Below, in pieces: positions 60,782 through 64,000 of a stretch of DNA of 64,000 nt. The position numbers and the translations under genes are program-made. How positions within the stretch are numbered: position 1 is the stretch's first letter; each line of letters starts with the position of its first letter. The DNA is from Pedobacter sp. W3I1. GTDB lineage: Bacteria; Bacteroidota; Bacteroidia; Sphingobacteriales; Sphingobacteriaceae. The stretch lies in assembly GCF_030816015.1 (NCBI RefSeq), contig NZ_JAUSXN010000001.1:3162001-3226000 (forward strand). The letters are read 5' to 3'. The notes beneath the pieces were generated by a model. The model was not told the origin of the DNA. It saw nothing but the letters and a program-made list of their open reading frames with translations, and searched no databases.

Positions 60782-62347
60782 TTATGGTTTCTGCCACCAC
60801 ATTAAGGTATTTATGTCATCAGCACCTTGTGCAGCTATTGCATTATTATAACTAGTTGGATTCGTTGATTGTGTTACCACTGGATAATTTAACCTTGCTG
60901 GCATTTTTTGGTTGTTAACCAAACCGGGTCCTTTTGGTAAAATAGGATGCCCGGTACGGCGATATTCAAACCATTGCTGAAAATCCACCAAAAACATTGC
61001 GTAGTATTTTTGTATATGAATCATCTCTAACTGACTATTTCCGGATGTGGTATTATCCAATGGAAGTGTTGAATCCCAATCTAAATTGGCTGCCTGTACA
61101 TAATCAATAAACCTACTATCAGTTGTTGTACTGATGTAATTTGGCAACCAATAATTTATCGCATCAACCATTCCTTTGTAGTAATATTTTTCAGTTGGGC
61201 CACTAATCCATCCTCTTGCAGCAGCTTCTGCCAAAATAAAATCAACTTCGGCAGCATTCATAATTATACCTGTAAAACGATCAGTTTGTAAGGTGGGCTT
61301 ATTTTCAGCATCAGAATTAAAGTGAGATAAAACCGAAAGACCAGATCCCTGAGCATAACCACTTGGAATACCAACAAAACCACCATTTGGTGCAGCATCT
61401 ATACAAAAACGATTAACATTGTTACCTGTTAAATTACTATTCATACGGGGGTCATCCCATGTTACCAGATTACCCAAAAAGAAATTGCAAATAGGAATTC
61501 CTCTGAAATCAGCAGCTCTAATATTCACCATAAATGGTGATGAAAAAACTGCGGTACTACTGTTTGTTCCGTTCCATAAAATTTTAGCCGTGTGGGTATT
61601 ATTTTGCATTATCGGATATTCTGATGGGTTGCCATCAACAATTTGTTTTATTTTGGCAATTATAGTTGGCGCAACTTCGGCTTTGCCCGATGCCCTTAAT
61701 AATAATCGTAAATATAACGAGTTGCAAAACCTTCTCCATTTTGAAACATCGCCTTGAAAAACAGGATCGCCAGTGGTATTAATTGGCGTACCCTCTTTTA
61801 AAAGTTGGTTAGCTTGTTCTAATTTGGCAAACATATCAGCATAAATATCTTTTTGTCTGTCAAATTTAGGTTGTACGTTTCCCTCTTTACCTAAATTGGC
61901 TTCGCTATAAGGTACATCTCCATAAGTATCAGTTAATAATTGAGATACCCAAGTTTGAGCAACAAGTGATATGCCTTGATATGATTTGTTTAGCGATTCT
62001 GGCTTGCTGGCAATGGTATAAATATCTTTTAAATCAGTTAAAAATAAGTACCAATTGTTCCAGGTATAATCTGCCTGTGTTCTTCGTACATCGTACCTAA
62101 AAACACGACCTTCCGAATCGTTAATTTCAACCGTTACTTGCATTAGTTGGTTATTAAAATTCCAATTTCTGCTCATATTTGCGTTAAGAACACCAACTAA
62201 AGCAGGTGCTAATAATTGGTTTGCTGTTGTTGTGCTCTTGCCAATAGGATCGGTATTAACTCCGGTAAAGTCTTTTGTACAAGAATTAAAGGTTAAACCA
62301 ATAATGGCTAAAAAAGTATATGCTAATGTTTGTTTATAATTTTTCAT
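60782..62347 (-). CDS. SusD/RagB-family nutrient-binding lipoprotein
   Basis: A 521-residue lipoprotein with the lipobox in LTFNSCTKDF. The ATG at 62347 (MKNYKQTLAYTFLAIIGL) is used because the longer frame start would overlap SusC. It matches the SusD-like-2 group: TDPIGKSTTTANQLLAPAL, the RNWNFNNQLMQV stretch, VSQLLTDTYGDVPYSEA and VDFILAEAAARGWI, with tetratricopeptide-like helices. SusD proteins are lids on the SusC barrel and capture substrate on the cell surface. Start of the lipoprotein is 10 bases after the SusC stop, so they are co-translated. Confidence 0.93.
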   Translation of the reverse strand: MKNYKQTLAYTFLAIIGLTFNSCTKDFTGVNTDPIGKSTTTANQLLAPALVGVLNANMSRNWNFNNQLMQVTVEINDSEGRVFRYDVRRTQADYTWNNWYLFLTDLKDIYTIASKPESLNKSYQGISLVAQTWVSQLLTDTYGDVPYSEANLGKEGNVQPKFDRQKDIYADMFAKLEQANQLLKEGTPINTTGDPVFQGDVSKWRRFCNSLYLRLLLRASGKAEVAPTIIAKIKQIVDGNPSEYPIMQNNTHTAKILWNGTNSSTAVFSSPFMVNIRAADFRGIPICNFFLGNLVTWDDPRMNSNLTGNNVNRFCIDAAPNGGFVGIPSGYAQGSGLSVLSHFNSDAENKPTLQTDRFTGIIMNAAEVDFILAEAAARGWISGPTEKYYYKGMVDAINYWLPNYISTTTDSRFIDYVQAANLDWDSTLPLDNTTSGNSQLEMIHIQKYYAMFLVDFQQWFEYRRTGHPILPKGPGLVNNQKMPARLNYPVVTQSTNPTSYNNAIAAQGADDINTLMWWQKP

Positions 62348-62357
62348 GTTGATAAAA

Positions 62358-64000
62358 TTAAAGTCCAACTACTAAACGGGCTCCAAAAGTTCTGGTTGAA
62401 GGCAATTGGCCTGTTTCAAAACCTTGAACTATATCTCCTCCCGCTAATGTTCCAAACTCGGGATCGAAAGCTGGCCAAGGCGACCAAATAAATAAGTTAC
62501 GCCCATAAACGCCTAGACTCAATTTAGTAAAACCTATACTTTTAAGCACTTTTTGCCCAAAATTGTATGTTAAATTTGCTTCTCTAAATTTTAAGTAATC
62601 CGTTCTAAATACACTTCCTTCTGCTTGCCCACTACCATAAATTGATTCGTAATAGGCATTCATATCGGTGGCTACCACATCATTTTTACGGTACGTTCCA
62701 TCAGGATTTAGAAGTACCCCGTCGCCAACTATGCCATTATATCTTCCTGGCAAGGTAATACTATGTTTACCTAACGATGCCATTCTAGAAAATGTTAAAG
62801 AATGCCCAACTGCGCCTAATTGTGCATCAAACAATGCACTAACACTAACATTTTTATAAGTAATACTAGTGCCAAAACCAAACCTAAATTGAGGTATTGT
62901 GTTACCTAAATACAGCAAATCAGGATTTTCTAGCGCTACTCCTGTGGTCGGATTAAAAACTATTTGCCCATCTGGTGAACGTAAATAACCTCTACCATAC
63001 ATATCGCCCATGCTACCGCCAACATTGGCAACCACTTGTCCGCCACCTAGCGCACCAGTACGTAACACAACTGAACTATCTGCCAGTTCTCTAATTTTAT
63101 TTCTATTGGCCGAGAAGTTTGCATTTACCTCCCATTTAAAAGTACGAGATTTTAGCGGTGTAGCATTTATAGCAAGCTCAATGCCTTTATTATCTACCCT
63201 ACCCACATTTATTACTTGAACATTATAACCGGAGGCCTTATCAACAATGCGACTCAAAATCTGATTTTTGGTGTTTCCGCTATACGCCGCAAAATCAAAG
63301 TTTAATCGGTTGTTAAATAATTTTAAATCTAAACCAAGCTCAATTGTAGTCGTTTTTAGTGGCTTTAAATCGGGATTTGGCAAAACACGTGGATTATTCA
63401 TCCCGCTATCAGGGTAAATACCATCTGCTGCGTACAAATAATTATAAGCAGTTCTGTAAGGTGTGGTGCCACCACTACCAACACTGGCAATAGAGGCTCT
63501 TAATTTAGCAAAGCTGATTACTTTTGGTAGTTTCCAAAAATCGGAAGCAACAAAAGCCAAACTTGCAGAAGGATAGAAAAAACCAACATTATCAGTTCTG
63601 GTAATTGTTGCTAATGTACTGTTCCAATCCTGACGGGCTGTTATATCTAAATAAAGGTAGTTTTTAAAGCTTAAAGAAGCTAAAGCATAAAAGCTATTGA
63701 GCCTGTATTGTGCCGTATCGGGGGCATAAACTAAAGGATTTTCGTTATTGCTTAACTCATAAAGATTTGGAATAACTAATCCATCAGCTCTTTTTTCTAG
63801 CTTGTTGTATTGATTACGCATTTGGCTACCACCTAAATTGGCAGTAAGCTGAATATCTTTAGTTAATTGTTTATTATACTTTAATAAAAAATCGGCACTT
63901 ATTTCGTAAGATCGTATATCCGCAACGCGATAAGAACCATGTGCGAATTTATTACCTGCAGCATCCCAAGGGCGAAGAGTTTCGCGAACATCATTATTCA
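62358..64000 (-). CDS. SusC/RagA-family TonB-linked outer-membrane transporter, C-terminal part
   Basis: The frame is open to the right window edge, so only about the last 547 residues are present; the 5' part with the carboxypeptidase-like domain, TonB box and plug lies beyond. Visible are beta-barrel strands of the C-terminal half and conserved SusC stretches: YLYLDITARQDWNSTL, FYPSASLAFVASDFW, LRASIASVGSGGTTPYRT, ELGLDLKLFNNRLNFD and the ending FGARLVVGL. TonB-driven import across the outer membrane with its SusD partner. The phosphatase and GDPD genes behind it suggest an organophosphate cargo. Confidence 0.93.
   Translation of the reverse strand, partial: NNDVRETLRPWDAAGNKFAHGSYRVADIRSYEISADFLLKYNKQLTKDIQLTANLGGSQMRNQYNKLEKRADGLVIPNLYELSNNENPLVYAPDTAQYRLNSFYALASLSFKNYLYLDITARQDWNSTLATITRTDNVGFFYPSASLAFVASDFWKLPKVISFAKLRASIASVGSGGTTPYRTAYNYLYAADGIYPDSGMNNPRVLPNPDLKPLKTTTIELGLDLKLFNNRLNFDFAAYSGNTKNQILSRIVDKASGYNVQVINVGRVDNKGIELAINATPLKSRTFKWEVNANFSANRNKIRELADSSVVLRTGALGGGQVVANVGGSMGDMYGRGYLRSPDGQIVFNPTTGVALENPDLLYLGNTIPQFRFGFGTSITYKNVSVSALFDAQLGAVGHSLTFSRMASLGKHSITLPGRYNGIVGDGVLLNPDGTYRKNDVVATDMNAYYESIYGSGQAEGSVFRTDYLKFREANLTYNFGQKVLKSIGFTKLSLGVYGRNLFIWSPWPAFDPEFGTLAGGDIVQGFETGQLPSTRTFGARLVVGL

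Noticed and set aside
61419..61757. 112-residue ORF antisense to SusD
   Set aside because: Shadow frame of a well supported gene.
62358..64000. SusC-like gene truncated at its N-terminus
   Set aside because: The frame stays open to the window edge, so the missing part is simply outside the window.

Overview
The window looks like chromosome of an environmental member of the Bacteroidota, most likely Sphingobacteriaceae and close to Pedobacter. Reasons: low-to-moderate GC, start sites without an obvious Shine-Dalgarno, TANNTTTG-type promoter boxes, SusC/SusD outer-membrane proteins, a GOB-like subclass B3 metallo-beta-lactamase, and a high density of short intergenic palindromic repeats. The genus is inferred from gene content and not from a marker gene. 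I see no complete prophage, integrative element, IS element or CRISPR array.

Layout. 0-11 kb is core metabolism: a lipid A-type acyltransferase tail, glycosyltransferase, aroQ, xerD, prmC, ribD, an EamA transporter, a YigZ protein, a nucleoside phosphorylase, the divergent galM/galK pair and a SpoU methyltransferase. 11-15 kb has a DUF3052-YdeI fusion, an OmpA lipid-anchoring porin and a degenerate DEAD-box protein. 14.8-15.9 kb is a gene-poor stretch holding a 53-residue ORF, a tRNA-like sequence, several hairpins and a terminator. 15.9-24 kb has an LD-carboxypeptidase, a tripartite TolC-MacA-MacB efflux operon whose tolC is interrupted by a stop codon, a LytS/LytTR two-component pair, and a toxin-antitoxin pair with a frameshifted toxin. 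24-38 kb is mixed metabolism: hsp20, thioesterase, glycolate-oxidase-like FAD enzyme, folB, a frameshifted acyl-CoA dehydrogenase, lysA and lysC with two small membrane genes between them, a phosphohexomutase, and a second antitoxin with a broken PIN toxin.

38-43.5 kb is a coherent envelope metal/redox cluster: small Cys/His-rich protein, MbnP-like lipoprotein, MbnH-like di-heme protein, outer-membrane protein, lipoprotein, YHS protein, SCO protein and cytochrome c. It is followed by the RNase P RNA gene. 44-55.5 kb holds PPK2, PBP1A, a very large metallopeptidase/beta-propeller/barrel protein, the metallo-beta-lactamase, a GIY-YIG protein divergent from a LexA-like S24 regulator, a Spy-like secreted protein and bioF-bioD. 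55.8-64 kb (minus strand) is a SusC-SusD-DUF5689-metallophosphoesterase-GDPD-SGNH hydrolase locus, probably for scavenging phosphodiesters.

Two themes run through the window. First, at least six families of short dispersed repeats fill the spacers, and some have entered coding sequence in frame (prmC, lysA) or truncated a gene (the PIN toxin). Second, four genes carry single-position lesions (one nonsense codon, three one-base indels, two of them in A tracts). These could be genuine gene decay or sequence error; the sequence alone cannot tell.
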